64,000 nt of DNA from an uncultured Bacteroidota bacterium (GCA_902613595.1 CACMHY010000005.1:1-64000), one strand, 5' to 3'; shown: positions 8,228 through 17,475, counted from the stretch's first letter. A program made the numbers and translations. Notes: generated by a model from the letters alone, not told the origin.

Positions 8228-9060
8228 AAAAAAAAATAGCAGCTGTTTCAATGTGTCGAAATGATTCTTTTTTTTTAGAGAGATGGATTTCTTACTACGG
8301 CAAGATATTGGGCTATAAAAATTTATATCTTTTTATTGATGGTATTGATCAAAAGCTGCCTTTAAGAGCTGATAAAATTAATTGTTTTCAAATTAGTCAC
8401 ATAAAGTTGAACAGGCTGAAAGCTGACCGCTATAGGGCAAAGAGAATTTCAGATTTTGCTAAAGAATTACATAAGAGATATGATGTTGTATTAGCTACTG
8501 ATATAGACGAATTTTTAGTATTGGATCCTAATACAGGTCTTAAATTAAAAGAATATTTAAGCAAAAATTTTATTTCATCCTCTCTTTCTGCATTAGGAAT
8601 AGACGTTGCTCAGCATCCAACTTTTGAAAAATCAATTGATAAAAAAAAGCCTTTTTTGTCACAGCGTAAATATGCTTTTGTTTCTGATCGTTATACTAAG
8701 CCAATAATAAGTTTAAAACCTTTAAATTGGGGATCAGGTTTTCATAGGGTAAAGGGCAAAGATTTTACTATTGATCCAAACTTATTTTTATTCCATTTTG
8801 GTCTAGCCGACATTCAAATATTGCAAAATAAGTTCAAGAATAATGAACTAATTTCTTTAGGTTGGAACAACCATTTTAAAAGAAGATATAAGTTGTATGA
8901 GAAAATTAAAAATCAAATTCCAGTTGAAGCAGAACAATTATTTCAAAAAGCAAGAGAATATTTTAAAAAAAACAGGAAATTAATTGCTTGGAATAAACCT
9001 TCAAGTTTAAAAATGCCAAGTCTAATAAAAATTCCAAAAAGATTCAAAGGTTTAGTTTGA
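8224..9060 (+). CDS. Glycosyltransferase, GT2/GT92-like (Glyco_tranf_2_4)
   Basis: This is a predicted cytoplasmic glycosyltransferase of 278 residues. The N-terminus has CRNDSFFLERWISYYGKILG, the typical opening of the Glyco_tranf_2_4/GT92-like group, where a KNE-like motif is followed by an aromatic-rich helix. The metal-binding DxD equivalent is the VLATDIDEFLVLDP segment at about residues 93-106. A C-terminal basic tail rich in Lys and Pro follows the catalytic domain. The ATG overlaps the Stealth stop codon by 4 nt, so both proteins likely act on the same surface glycan. The start codon is followed by a run of ten A residues, which is prone to slippage. Donor and acceptor sugars cannot be inferred. 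Confidence 0.82.
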   Translation: MKKKIAAVSMCRNDSFFLERWISYYGKILGYKNLYLFIDGIDQKLPLRADKINCFQISHIKLNRLKADRYRAKRISDFAKELHKRYDVVLATDIDEFLVLDPNTGLKLKEYLSKNFISSSLSALGIDVAQHPTFEKSIDKKKPFLSQRKYAFVSDRYTKPIISLKPLNWGSGFHRVKGKDFTIDPNLFLFHFGLADIQILQNKFKNNELISLGWNNHFKRRYKLYEKIKNQIPVEAEQLFQKAREYFKKNRKLIAWNKPSSLKMPSLIKIPKRFKGLV

Positions 9061-9068
9061 TGTATAAA

Positions 9069-9088
9069 TTTCAAAAGTATTTTTGAAA
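9069..9088. terminator. Possible bidirectional terminator hairpin
   Basis: TTTCAAAA and TTTTGAAA form a perfect 8-bp stem with a 4-nt loop, between the convergent glycosyltransferase and fabD genes. The location favours a terminator. The stem is A/T-rich and no strong U tract follows on either strand, so the call is tentative. Confidence 0.4.
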
Positions 9089-9097
9089 GTAAAAAAA

Positions 9098-9985
9098 TTA
9101 AAATGTAGGATTTCCGGAATAAGTTTTAACAGATCTATCAATTTTTCTAACTAAACCCTGAAGTACATTTCCAGGTCCAACTTCAGTAAAAGTTGAAGCA
9201 CCGTCTTTTATCATTTTCTGTATAGTTTGAGTCCACCTAACAGGAGCTGTTAATTGAGCTATTAAATTTTCTTTTAACTCTTCTGGATCTATAACTCCTT
9301 TTGCACAGACATTTTGATATACAGGGCAGATAGGTTTTAAAAAAGTTATATTTTTTATTGCTTTCGATAATCGAGATTTGGCAGGATCCATTAATGAAGA
9401 ATGAAAAGCTCCTCCCACCGGTAATAAAATTGCTCTTCTTGCACCAGCATTTGTTAATTTATCACATGCTTCTTTTATTTGATCTCTGGCACCTGAAATT
9501 ACTAGTTGTCCGGGACAATTATAATTTGCAGGACCCACTACACCCTTTATATCATTACAGATAGATTCTACTATTTTATTTTCTAAACCCAAGATGGCCG
9601 CCATTGTCCCATCAGTTTGGTCACAAGCCTCTTGCATGGCCAAAGCTCTTTCTTTCACTAGGTTTAAACCATCCTCATATGACAAAACTCCAGCGGCAAC
9701 TAAAGCTGAAAACTCTCCCAAAGAGTGACCAGCAACCATTTCAGGAATAAAAAGTTCATCCATTACTTCACTTAGAATAAAGGAGTGAATAAAAATACTA
9801 GGTTGAGTTACTTTTGTTGCTTTTAATTTTTCAGCATCTTCTCCAAACATAATTTCTTGAATGTTAAACCCAAGGATTTCATTAGCTTGTTCGAAGTGTT
9901 TTTTGCCTTTTTTAGAATTTTCATAAAGTTCCTTTCCCATACCTAGAAACTGTGATCCTTGACCAGGAAAAATAAAAGCTTTCAT
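9098..9985 (-). CDS. fabD: Malonyl-CoA:ACP transacylase
   Basis: The enzyme moves malonyl groups from CoA to acyl carrier protein to feed type II fatty acid synthesis in the cytoplasm. The 295-residue protein begins with FPGQGSQFLGMGKEL, the oxyanion-region motif. The nucleophile is Ser88 in GHSLGE, and the conserved QPS motif (about 61-63) and FHSSLM (catalytic His) are present. Length is normal for FabD. The gene start overlaps the folA stop by 4 nt, so folA and fabD are co-transcribed and coupled on the minus strand. No other fatty acid synthesis genes are adjacent. Confidence 0.97.
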   Translation of the reverse strand: MKAFIFPGQGSQFLGMGKELYENSKKGKKHFEQANEILGFNIQEIMFGEDAEKLKATKVTQPSIFIHSFILSEVMDELFIPEMVAGHSLGEFSALVAAGVLSYEDGLNLVKERALAMQEACDQTDGTMAAILGLENKIVESICNDIKGVVGPANYNCPGQLVISGARDQIKEACDKLTNAGARRAILLPVGGAFHSSLMDPAKSRLSKAIKNITFLKPICPVYQNVCAKGVIDPEELKENLIAQLTAPVRWTQTIQKMIKDGASTFTEVGPGNVLQGLVRKIDRSVKTYSGNPTF

Positions 9986-10491
9986 TTAATTTTAGTATAT
10001 GTTAAAAATGAATAGTTATAAGGTTGATTGACACTTGAATTATTCTTTTCAGATGAATGCAGAATCCATTTTGACATATCAATTTTGGGAAAAAAAGCAT
10101 CACCCTCGAAAGTCTTGTGTACGCGAGTTAGTTCAATTTTATCTGCAATTGGAAGAAATAAAGAATAAATTTCTCCACCACCAATTACGTATGGTAATGG
10201 ATCATCCCCAGAAAGCTTAAGTGCCTCATGAATAGAATGGGCAATAAATGCGTCTTTAGCATCATATTTTTTATTTCGAGTTAAAATTATATTTTTTCTT
10301 CCAGGTAAAGCAGCTGGCATCGACTCGAATGTCTTTCTACCCATAATTATGGCATGTCCATTAGTTAACTTTTTAAATCGCTTTAGGTCTTCTGAGATGT
10401 GCCAAATGAGTTTGTTATCTCTACCCAAAACGTTGTTTTCTGAAACTGCAGCGATTAAAATAATTTCTTTTGAATAATTTGTTTTAATCAT
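9982..10491 (-). CDS. folA: Dihydrofolate reductase
   Basis: The enzyme reduces dihydrofolate to tetrahydrofolate with NADPH, regenerating the cofactor consumed by thymidylate synthase. The 169-residue length is typical. Motifs include IAAVSENNVLGRDNKLIWH (substrate pocket and Trp of the mobile loop), then the acidic residue in SEDLKRFK, the NADPH-binding IIMGRKTFESMP, and PYVIGGGEIY near residue 110. The gene is upstream of fabD with a 4-nt overlap. thyA, its partner in the thymidylate cycle, is about 1.1 kb away on the same strand, separated by a plus-strand aminotransferase gene. Confidence 0.97.
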   Translation of the reverse strand: MIKTNYSKEIILIAAVSENNVLGRDNKLIWHISEDLKRFKKLTNGHAIIMGRKTFESMPAALPGRKNIILTRNKKYDAKDAFIAHSIHEALKLSGDDPLPYVIGGGEIYSLFLPIADKIELTRVHKTFEGDAFFPKIDMSKWILHSSEKNNSSVNQPYNYSFLTYTKIK

Positions 10492-10543
10492 TGTTATTAA
10501 AAGATTAATTTTGATAGCAAAAATACACTTTTCTACTTCTAAA

Positions 10544-11581
10544 ATGTATTCTAAAATTTTTCCGCTATTATCAAAAGGTGTTTACTTAAACACAGCCTAT
10601 GTAGGATTAATGTCTAAAGAATTAGTAGAATTTAGAGCCAACAACGAAAAAGATTATTTACAGAAAGGTGAGGACTATAAAAAAAATTCATACAAAATCT
10701 TAGAAGAAGCACATACTACAATTTCTCGTTTTTTTGGGGTTAATTTAAATAATGCTTTTGTAGTTAATAATTTCTCCGCAGGGATCAGACATGCGATCCG
10801 TTTTATTCCAAAAAAATTAAATGTCCTTTTAATTGAAAATGATTACCCTTCCTTAATTTCAGCATTTGAAGAGGAGGACTTTTTAATTCATAAAGTTCCT
10901 ATGTTAGATTTGGGACTAGAAGATCAAATTGATGATTATATTTCGAAAAATCAGATCGACATTTTAGCGTTAAGTATTGTACAATATTCAACTGGCCTTC
11001 TAATTGATATAAATTTTTTAAAGAGCCTTAAATTAAAATACCCAAATTTAATTTTAATAGGTGACGGGACTCAATTTATAGGAGCCCATAAATTTAGTTT
11101 TGACTTATCTCCTTTTGATGTTTTAGCAGCAAGTGGATATAAATGGTTGTTAGCAGGTTTTGGAAACGGAGTATTGATGATATCCAAAAAGTACCTTGAC
11201 TTAATTAATAAAGAATCCTCTGTTATACGTGATATTATTTTTAAAGGACATTTTAATATTTTAGCAACTGCAAGTTTAAACTTTGCAATAAAATCACTAG
11301 AAACGCAAGACTTTGAAAATTTAATGAATCAAAAAGCACTACTAACTGAAAAAGTTAAAAATTCACTTTCCGAAATAAATCAAATTGGCTCTTGGGTTTC
11401 AAAAAGAAAACAACATAGTGGCATATTTATTTTAGAAGGAAATAAGGATTTATTTAAAAATCTAACTAAGTCTAAAATCCATTGTGTATTGAGAGGAAAA
11501 GGAATAAGAATATCATTTCATTATTACAATACTGAAGAGGATTTATTTTACTTAAAAAATGTGCTTAAGGAAAATAATTAA
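10544..11581 (+). CDS. Class V aminotransferase-fold PLP enzyme
   Basis: This is a PLP-dependent enzyme of the aminotransferase class V/cysteine desulfurase fold; the substrate is not clear. The ATG giving [19 protein letters not shown] is chosen over an in-frame TTG 33 nt upstream, because family proteins begin just before the YLNxAxxG motif. The Schiff-base lysine lies in [11 protein letters not shown] and the PLP-phosphate region includes [11 protein letters not shown]. The total of 345 residues is slightly short for the family and lacks an obvious active-site Cys loop of NifS-type desulfurases, so an aminotransferase or lyase role is more likely. It converges on thyA with an exact 4-nt stop overlap and is divergent from folA. 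A TAATTTTG box at 10506-10513 may serve as its -7 element. Confidence 0.82.
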   Translation: MYSKIFPLLSKGVYLNTAYVGLMSKELVEFRANNEKDYLQKGEDYKKNSYKILEEAHTTISRFFGVNLNNAFVVNNFSAGIRHAIRFIPKKLNVLLIENDYPSLISAFEEEDFLIHKVPMLDLGLEDQIDDYISKNQIDILALSIVQYSTGLLIDINFLKSLKLKYPNLILIGDGTQFIGAHKFSFDLSPFDVLAASGYKWLLAGFGNGVLMISKKYLDLINKESSVIRDIIFKGHFNILATASLNFAIKSLETQDFENLMNQKALLTEKVKNSLSEINQIGSWVSKRKQHSGIFILEGNKDLFKNLTKSKIHCVLRGKGIRISFHYYNTEEDLFYLKNVLKENN

Positions 11582-12402
11582 ATTGATACAGCACCAGGAA
11601 TTAAGGGATGAGGATCATAGTTAATAATTTCAAAATCACTGTAAGTAAATTCAAAAATGGAGGTTACATTTTTATTCAATCTCATAATAGGAAGTGGCTT
11701 TGGAGAACGAGATAACTGTTCTTTTACTTGTTCTTCATGATTAGAATATATATGAACATCTCCGAAGGTGTGCACAAAATCTCCAGGCCTATAATTACAA
11801 ACTTGAGCTACCATCATTGTTAATAATGCGTATGAGGCGATGTTAAAAGGTACTCCTAAGAAAACATCTGCACTTCTTTGGTATAATTGGCAAGAAAGCT
11901 TGTCGTTGGAAACATAAAATTGGAAAAAAGCATGACAAGGAGGGAGTGCTGCTTTTTGATTTGAAATATTTTCGTCAAAAGATAAATTAGGATTTGGTAA
12001 AACACTAGGGTTCCATGCTGAAACAAGCATTCTTCGTGAGTCTGGATTTATTTTTAGGGTTTTAATAACTTCATTAATTTGATCGATACCGTCGCTATTC
12101 CAATTTCGCCATTGATGACCGTAAATTGGACCTAAATCCCCGTTTTCGTTTGCCCACTCGTTCCAGATTCTTACACCATTATCTTGAAGATAGGATATAT
12201 TTGTTGAGCCTTTTAGAAACCAAAGAAGTTCATGAATTACAGATTTCACATGAATTTTTTTTGTCGTAACTAAAGGGAATCCTTTTGAAAGATCAAAACG
12301 CATTTGATATCCAAATATACTTTTTGTTCCTGTTCCAGTTCGATCAGCCTTTTTAACACCCTTAGATTGTACATGTCTAAGTAAATTTAGATATTGTTCC
12401 AT
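11578..12402 (-). CDS. thyA: Thymidylate synthase
   Basis: The enzyme methylates dUMP to dTMP with methylene-tetrahydrofolate, leaving dihydrofolate for FolA. The 274-residue protein has [12 protein letters not shown] near the N-terminus and the dUMP-binding arginines in [14 protein letters not shown]. The catalytic Cys156 lies in [12 protein letters not shown], followed by [18 protein letters not shown]. An extra segment of roughly 15 residues, relative to the E. coli enzyme, lies just before the catalytic loop (about residues 136-151); such insertions occur in other ThyA proteins. It shares a 4-nt TTAA overlap with the convergent PLP enzyme gene. Confidence 0.97.
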   Translation of the reverse strand: MEQYLNLLRHVQSKGVKKADRTGTGTKSIFGYQMRFDLSKGFPLVTTKKIHVKSVIHELLWFLKGSTNISYLQDNGVRIWNEWANENGDLGPIYGHQWRNWNSDGIDQINEVIKTLKINPDSRRMLVSAWNPSVLPNPNLSFDENISNQKAALPPCHAFFQFYVSNDKLSCQLYQRSADVFLGVPFNIASYALLTMMVAQVCNYRPGDFVHTFGDVHIYSNHEEQVKEQLSRSPKPLPIMRLNKNVTSIFEFTYSDFEIINYDPHPLIPGAVSI

Positions 12403-12489
12403 GTATAAAAATTTAAATCAAATGTATATTATTTGATTTATAAAAAAGTTTAAACTTTAAAAGTTTATTAAAATAAATTAACAAATAAA

Positions 12490-13104
12490 TTAGCTTTTGC
12501 GTTTTGAAAGCTCATCTCTTACCTTAGCGGCCTTTTCATAGTTTTCTTGACTTACAAGTTTTGTAAGAAGAGATTTCAATTTACTTACAGAAAGTTTCTT
12601 TAGATCTCCAATATCCTCGTTTCTGTTGCTTTGTTCCTTCACAAAATTTTGAATCCATTTATCTTCAGATAATTTTTCTGAATTTTCAGAAATTGCTGCT
12701 GTAAAACCTGCTTTTTTAAGTATAGAATCATAGGCATAAATTGGGGCATTATATCGAATAGCTAGCGCAATTGCATCAGAGGTGCGAGCATCAATAATTT
12801 CCTCTATTTTATCACGTTCGCAAATAAGGCTTGAAAAAAATATACCATCAACTAACTTATGTATGATGACTTGTTTTACATAGATATTAAATCTTTCACC
12901 AAAACTTTTAAACAGGTCGTGAGTTAGTGGACGAGAGGGCTTGACTTCTTGTTCGAGAGCAATAGCTATTGATTGAGCTTCAAAACCTCCAATTATAATT
13001 GGCAGTTTTCTTTCTCCCTTTTCTTCATTTAATATAAGTGCATAGGCTCCAGTTTGCGTTTCGCTGTAAGAAATTCCTCTAACTGTCATTTGAATTAAAT
13101 CCAT
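12490..13104 (-). CDS. Bifunctional nuclease family protein (DUF151) with UVR motif
   Basis: The 204 residues hold two parts. Residues 1-140 form a DUF151 (BFN) domain, recognisable from YALILNEEKGERKLPIIIGG, the AQSIAIALE helix and DARTSDAIALAIRYNAPIY. The last 40 residues are a UVR-type helical motif (LKSLLTKLVSQENYEKAAKV) like that linking UvrB and UvrC. Plant and bacterial DUF151 proteins have reported nuclease activity, but a precise role here is unproved. This two-domain layout is common in Bacteroidetes. The gene lies 87 nt upstream of thyA on the same strand and is divergent from the pyruvate dehydrogenase gene. Confidence 0.9.
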   Translation of the reverse strand: MDLIQMTVRGISYSETQTGAYALILNEEKGERKLPIIIGGFEAQSIAIALEQEVKPSRPLTHDLFKSFGERFNIYVKQVIIHKLVDGIFFSSLICERDKIEEIIDARTSDAIALAIRYNAPIYAYDSILKKAGFTAAISENSEKLSEDKWIQNFVKEQSNRNEDIGDLKKLSVSKLKSLLTKLVSQENYEKAAKVRDELSKRKS

Positions 13105-13212
13105 TTTCCTGGTTTATATTTGAATACTAAATATTATAATAGCCAACCTAATATTATATCAAAACGAAATATTTCATAGTTTATTGAGTTAAATTAATAT
13201 ATAATTAATGAT

Positions 13213-13220
13213 TAAATTTG
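13213..13220 (+). promoter_or_regulatory. Possible -7 element (TAnnTTTG) for pdhB
   Basis: TAAATTTG lies 21 nt before the pdhB ATG in the 137-nt divergent gap. No -33 TTTG occurs at the usual 17-19 nt distance, and the only TTG is 26 nt upstream, so support is partial. Confidence 0.35.
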
Positions 13221-13241
13221 TTACGCATTGTAATTTAAGTA

Positions 13242-14225
13242 ATGAAAACGATTCAATTCAGGGAGGCAATAGCTCAAGCCATGAGCGAAGAAATGAGAAG
13301 AGACAAGACTATTTATCTTATGGGTGAAGAGGTCGCAGAATATAATGGTGCTTATAAAGCTTCAAAAGGAATGTTAGATGAGTTTGGTGACAAAAGAGTA
13401 ATTGATACACCTATATCTGAAGCTGGATTTTCTGGAATCGGAGTTGGATCAACTATGACTGGTAATCGACCAATCATTGAGTATATGACTTTTAATTTTG
13501 CTTTGGTTGGTATTGATCAAATTATCAATAATGCTGCTAAAATTAGACAAATGTCAGGAGGACAATTTAGTTGTCCGATTGTTTTTAGAGGTCCTACTGC
13601 GTCTGCCGGTCAGCTCGCCGCCACCCATTCACAAGCATTTGAAAGCTGGTACGCTAATTGCCCTGGTTTGAAGGTAATAGTTCCGTCAAATCCCTATGAT
13701 GCTAAAGGACTTTTGAAGTCTGCTATAAGGGATGACGATCCTGTTATTTTTATGGAATCAGAGCAAATGTATGGAGATAAGGGTGAAGTGCCAGAAGGCG
13801 AATATACTTTACCTATTGGCGTTGCCGATGTAAAACGTTCTGGAAAAGATGTTACTTTAGTCTCTTTTGGCAAAATTTTAAAAGAAGGTGTCAAAGCTGC
13901 AGAAGAATTAGAAAAAGAAGGGATTGAAGTTGAACTTATCGATTTAAGAACAATACGACCATTAGATTACCAAACTATTTTTGATTCTGTCAAAAAAACT
14001 AATAGACTTGTGATTTTAGAGGAATCATGGCCATTTGGGAATATTTCAACCGAAATTACTTATCAAGTTCAAAATCATGTTTTTGATTATTTAGACGCAC
14101 CAATTGAAAAGATTAATACTGCAGATACTCCAGCTCCATATTCTCCTGTTCTATTAAAAGAATGGTTGCCAAATTTCAAAGATGTTATTAAGGCAATTAA
14201 AAAAGTAATGTACATTGCCAAATAG
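13242..14225 (+). CDS. pdhB: Pyruvate dehydrogenase E1 component, beta subunit
   Basis: This subunit pairs with an E1 alpha chain to decarboxylate pyruvate with thiamine diphosphate and pass the acetyl unit to E2. The 327 residues match the usual length. Visible motifs are REAIAQAMSEEMRRD at the start, YLMGEEVAEYNGAYK (ThDP-region Glu), DTPISEAGFSGIGVG and the C-terminal DLRTIRPLDYQTI with EESWPFGNIS. The paired alpha subunit and the E2 gene are not in the window, so E1 beta is separated from its partners or belongs to a split locus. A 2-oxoisovalerate dehydrogenase beta chain is a lesser alternative because the two families are similar. Confidence 0.92.
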   Translation: MKTIQFREAIAQAMSEEMRRDKTIYLMGEEVAEYNGAYKASKGMLDEFGDKRVIDTPISEAGFSGIGVGSTMTGNRPIIEYMTFNFALVGIDQIINNAAKIRQMSGGQFSCPIVFRGPTASAGQLAATHSQAFESWYANCPGLKVIVPSNPYDAKGLLKSAIRDDDPVIFMESEQMYGDKGEVPEGEYTLPIGVADVKRSGKDVTLVSFGKILKEGVKAAEELEKEGIEVELIDLRTIRPLDYQTIFDSVKKTNRLVILEESWPFGNISTEITYQVQNHVFDYLDAPIEKINTADTPAPYSPVLLKEWLPNFKDVIKAIKKVMYIAK

Positions 14226-14329
14226 GATATTTAGTTTCAGTAAATAATTTTAATTCTTAGCATACGGAAATAGATTTTATATTCTGGAATGTTTTGCTAT
14301 TTTTACGCACACTTTTCAAAACAACTCAA

Positions 14330-16570
14330 ATGGAACTAATGATTCAATTTCTACCTGCCTTCGGAATACTAGCACTTATTTTTGTATTTATTAAAAATAG
14401 ATGGGTTACAAAGCAAGATATAGGAAATGAAAAAATGGCTCGTATTGCTCAAAATATCGCTGAAGGAGCAATGTCCTTTCTAAAAGCAGAATACAAAATT
14501 TTATCAGTTTTTGTTGTAGCTGTAGCTATTTTGTTATTTTTCAAGGGTCAATCAGAGACTGGATCTAACGGAATGGTTGCCGTTTCATTTATAGTAGGTG
14601 CAGTTTGTTCTGCACTTGCAGGATTTATTGGTATGAAAGTTGCAACTAAGGCAAATGTAAGAACAACAAATGCAGCTCAAAAATCATTAGGTAAAGCCTT
14701 AGAAGTAGCATTTGCTGGTGGTGCAGTTATGGGATTAGGTGTCGTTGGGCTCGGCGTTTTGGGCTTGAGTGGGCTTTTTGCATTTTATAGTTCTCAAGGC
14801 TGGAATATAACAGAAATATTAAATGTGCTTTCAGGATTTTCATTAGGAGCATCTTCGATAGCTCTTTTTGCAAGAGTTGGAGGAGGAATCTACACTAAAG
14901 CTGCAGATGTAGGTGCAGATCTTGTTGGAAAAGTAGAAGCAGGAATACCAGAAGACCATCCTCTAAACCCCGCAACAATTGCTGATAACGTTGGAGACAA
15001 TGTTGGCGATGTAGCAGGTATGGGAGCTGACCTTTTTGAATCATATGTAGGTTCAATTATTGGAACAATGGTTTTGGGGGCCTTAATCACAACACCAAAT
15101 TTTAATGGGCTTGGGGCCGTTTATCTACCTATGGCACTAGCTGCAGTTGGAATTATCATGTCTATTATTGGAACATTTTTTGTTAGAGTAAAGGAAGGTG
15201 GTTCTCCTCATAAGGCATTAAATATTGGTGAGTTTGGTTCAGCAGGACTCATGCTAATTGCTTCCTATTTTTTAATAAAAGCATTTATTCCAGAATCAGT
15301 TGATGGGCTCCCATATGGAGCAAATGGGGTTTTCTTTGCTACAATCGCTGGGTTATTTGCGGGTTTAGCTGTTGGTAAAGTAACAGAGTACTATACCGGA
15401 ACAGGCAAAAAACCAGTCAAATCGATCGTAAAGCAATCTGAGACTGGTGCAGCTACAAATATAATATCTGGGCTAGGAGTTGGTATGATGTCAACTGCTA
15501 TTCCAATTATATTAATAGCTTCAGCTATACTAGTATCACACTATTTTGCGGATCTATATGGTATTGCTATTGCTGCAGTTGGTATGCTTGCAAATACAGG
15601 GATACAATTAGCAGTCGATGCATATGGCCCCATCTCAGATAATGCAGGGGGTATAGCTGAAATGGCAGAACTCAACCCTGAAGTAAGAGAGCGTACTGAT
15701 AAACTTGATGCTGTTGGTAATACAACAGCTGCAATCGGTAAGGGATTTGCAATAGCATCTGCTGCATTAACGGCTTTAGCCTTATTTGCTGCTTATATGA
15801 AAACTGCTGGAATTTCTTCAATCGATGTCTCTCAGCCTAAAATAATGGCTGGACTGTTAGTTGGCGGAATGTTACCTTTTGTTTTTTCTGCACTGTCAAT
15901 GAATGCAGTTGGTAGAGCTGCGATGGCAATGATAGAAGAAGTAAGAAGGCAATTTAGAGATATTCCTGCGCTTAAGGCAGCTCTTGAAGTAATGAAAAAA
16001 AATAATTCTGATATGTCTAAGGCCTCAAAAGCTGACCAAAAAATATTTAATGCTGCAGTTGGTATCGCTGAGTATGACAAGTGTGTTGCAATTTCGACAA
16101 CGGCTTCAATCAAAGAAATGGTACTTCCAGGAATTCTAGCTATCATTGTCCCTGTCGGAGTTGGATTTTTTGGTGGAGCTGAAATGTTAGGGGGTTTATT
16201 GGCAGGTGTTACAACTTGTGGAGTCTTAATGGCAATTTTTCAGTCGAATGCAGGGGGCGCATGGGATAATGCAAAAAAAATGATAGAAGAAAAAGGTAAA
16301 AAGGGAACTGATGCCCACAAAGCCGCAGTAGTCGGAGATACAGTTGGAGATCCCTTTAAAGATACTTCTGGTCCATCATTAAATATTTTACTTAAATTGA
16401 TGTCTGTAGTTGCATTAGTAATTGCCCCTAGTATATCAGTAAGTCAAGAGAATATGACTGAGTATTTAGAAACAAATTCAGAAAATAATTTATCAGAAAT
16501 TTATTTTGATGATAGTTTTTTAACACTTGGTAGCGATAAAATAGCAGTTTTAATTACAAAAAGTGACTAA
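14330..16570 (+). CDS. hppA: Membrane-bound ion-translocating pyrophosphatase (K+-dependent type)
   Basis: The enzyme hydrolyses cytoplasmic pyrophosphate and pumps H+ and/or Na+ across the inner membrane. The ATG giving [12 protein letters not shown] is preferred over one 36 nt upstream because it leads straight into the first membrane helix. The roughly 746 residues form about 16 helices. The catalytic acidic loops are [13 protein letters not shown], followed by [15 protein letters not shown] and [10 protein letters not shown], and later [12 protein letters not shown] and a C-terminal [19 protein letters not shown]. The motif [10 protein letters not shown] has Ala where K+-independent enzymes have Lys, indicating potassium dependence. 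The Glu in DLFESY is at the position used by Na+-pumping and some H+-pumping enzymes, so the ion is not settled. A 50-residue polar tail follows the last helix. A near-consensus TATTTTTA box lies upstream at 14298-14305. Confidence 0.96.
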   Translation: MELMIQFLPAFGILALIFVFIKNRWVTKQDIGNEKMARIAQNIAEGAMSFLKAEYKILSVFVVAVAILLFFKGQSETGSNGMVAVSFIVGAVCSALAGFIGMKVATKANVRTTNAAQKSLGKALEVAFAGGAVMGLGVVGLGVLGLSGLFAFYSSQGWNITEILNVLSGFSLGASSIALFARVGGGIYTKAADVGADLVGKVEAGIPEDHPLNPATIADNVGDNVGDVAGMGADLFESYVGSIIGTMVLGALITTPNFNGLGAVYLPMALAAVGIIMSIIGTFFVRVKEGGSPHKALNIGEFGSAGLMLIASYFLIKAFIPESVDGLPYGANGVFFATIAGLFAGLAVGKVTEYYTGTGKKPVKSIVKQSETGAATNIISGLGVGMMSTAIPIILIASAILVSHYFADLYGIAIAAVGMLANTGIQLAVDAYGPISDNAGGIAEMAELNPEVRERTDKLDAVGNTTAAIGKGFAIASAALTALALFAAYMKTAGISSIDVSQPKIMAGLLVGGMLPFVFSALSMNAVGRAAMAMIEEVRRQFRDIPALKAALEVMKKNNSDMSKASKADQKIFNAAVGIAEYDKCVAISTTASIKEMVLPGILAIIVPVGVGFFGGAEMLGGLLAGVTTCGVLMAIFQSNAGGAWDNAKKMIEEKGKKGTDAHKAAVVGDTVGDPFKDTSGPSLNILLKLMSVVALVIAPSISVSQENMTEYLETNSENNLSEIYFDDSFLTLGSDKIAVLITKSD

Positions 16571-16573
16571 GTT

Positions 16574-16602
16574 TAAATTTATAAACAACTACCATAAATT
16601 TA
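16574..16602. terminator. Possible terminator stem between convergent hppA and kinase gene
   Basis: TAAATTTAT (16574-16582) and ATAAATTTA (16594-16602) form a perfect but purely A/T 9-bp stem with an 11-nt loop between convergent genes. The second arm includes the kinase stop codon. Stability would be low, so the call is weak. Confidence 0.3.
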
Positions 16603-17220
16603 GGCAGCGCCAATTTCTTTTAATTCACCATCAAGTTTTTCAACTATAATTTCGAAATCTTTTTTGTTTTCAACGAAATCTAATTCATCAACATCGATCG
16701 TAATTAGTTTTCCTTTATTATAAGTAGAAGTCCACGCTTCATACCTTTCATTTAGTCTACTTAGGTACTCTATGCTTATTGAATTCTCATAATACCTTCC
16801 ACGTTTATGTATTTTGTTAACCAAGTTTGGGATGTTACTTCTAAGGTAAATTAAAAGGTTGGGACCTTGAATCTGTGATTCCATTAGTTCAAAAAGTTCC
16901 TGATAGTTTTTAAAGTCTCTTAGATTCATAAGACCCATTGATTTAAGATTTGGAGCAAAGATGTGTGCATCCTCATAGATAGTTCTGTCTTGAACGATTG
17001 AACCATCATTATTTTTGATTTTCAATAGTTGCTCAAAACGACTTTTTAAAAAGTAAATCTGAAGGTTAAACGACCACCTTTCCATGTGATTGTAAAAATC
17101 ATTAAGATAAGGGTTGTCTATTACATCCTCAAAATGTGCTTCCCATCCATAATGTTTAGCCAATAATTCTGTAAGGCTAGTTTTACCGGCTCCAATGTTC
17201 CCTGCAATTGCAATATGCAT
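16600..17220 (-). CDS. Deoxynucleoside kinase (deoxyadenosine/deoxycytidine kinase family)
   Basis: The enzyme phosphorylates deoxynucleosides in the salvage pathway. The ATG giving MHIAIAGNIGAGKTSL is chosen; an in-frame TTG three codons earlier is less likely, because relatives start at this Met. The P-loop is GNIGAGKT. Further features are the substrate-binding FEDVIDNPYLNDFY, the WSFNLQIYFLKSRFEQL helix and the DRTIYEDAHIF motif with catalytic Glu/Arg. YLRSNIPNLVNKIHKRGR forms the LID-like region. The total of 206 residues fits the dNK family. Substrate preference among dA, dG and dC cannot be read. It is divergent from metK and convergent with hppA. Together with thyA and folA it adds to dNTP supply in this region. 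Confidence 0.9.
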   Translation of the reverse strand: MHIAIAGNIGAGKTSLTELLAKHYGWEAHFEDVIDNPYLNDFYNHMERWSFNLQIYFLKSRFEQLLKIKNNDGSIVQDRTIYEDAHIFAPNLKSMGLMNLRDFKNYQELFELMESQIQGPNLLIYLRSNIPNLVNKIHKRGRYYENSISIEYLSRLNERYEAWTSTYNKGKLITIDVDELDFVENKKDFEIIVEKLDGELKEIGAA

Positions 17221-17359
17221 ATTAGACAAATTGTTATTTTAATTTGCAAAGTAGTTTATTTTGAACAATAATTATTGTGTTACATTAAAAATTATGATTG
17301 CTTCACGAAATTTTTTTTAAAAAAAAATCAAAACAAGTTTATTAAACAAAAAAAATATG

Positions 17360-17367
17360 TAATTTTG
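17360..17367 (+). promoter_or_regulatory. -7 element (TAnnTTTG) for the metK leader
   Basis: TAATTTTG matches TAnnTTTG. Initiation 6-8 nt downstream would start the transcript at about 17373-17375, just before the first riboswitch stem at 17377. No good -33 TTTG is present. The position relative to the aptamer is the main support. Confidence 0.5.
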
Positions 17368-17372
17368 ACCTA

Positions 17373-17475
17373 CAAACGAGGAAGGATTTGACTGATTGCA
17401 AACCTCGAAAAAAAAATGCTAAAGCAGTATTGCTTTTCAAAACTCTTTAGTTAATTCCTTCCAAAAAGCAATGTA
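17373..17475 (+). promoter_or_regulatory. SAM-II-like riboswitch in the metK leader
   Basis: A 5-bp stem CGAGG (17377-17381)/CCTCG (17403-17407) encloses a loop containing GGATTT and GATTGCAAA. This parallels SAM-II aptamers, where a stem encloses GATTT...ATTGCAA. After an A-rich link comes ATGCTAAAG, matching the SAM-II GCTAAA segment. AAGGA in the loop (17382-17386) can pair with TCCTT (17456-17460), giving the pseudoknot that defines the class. An extra hairpin, CTAAAG (17419-17424)/CTTTAG (17445-17450), sits in the long connector as in reported long-loop variants. The 3' pseudoknot strand lies 16 nt before the metK ATG, so SAM binding would plausibly block ribosome entry. SAM-V shares the same core and is the main alternative. 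The gene content downstream (metK, metY, metX) fits SAM control. Confidence 0.75.

Noticed and set aside
15832-16146. 104-codon minus-strand ORF inside hppA
   Set aside because: It is a frame shadow of a strongly conserved membrane protein gene; its translation matches no family I know and has no leader signals.
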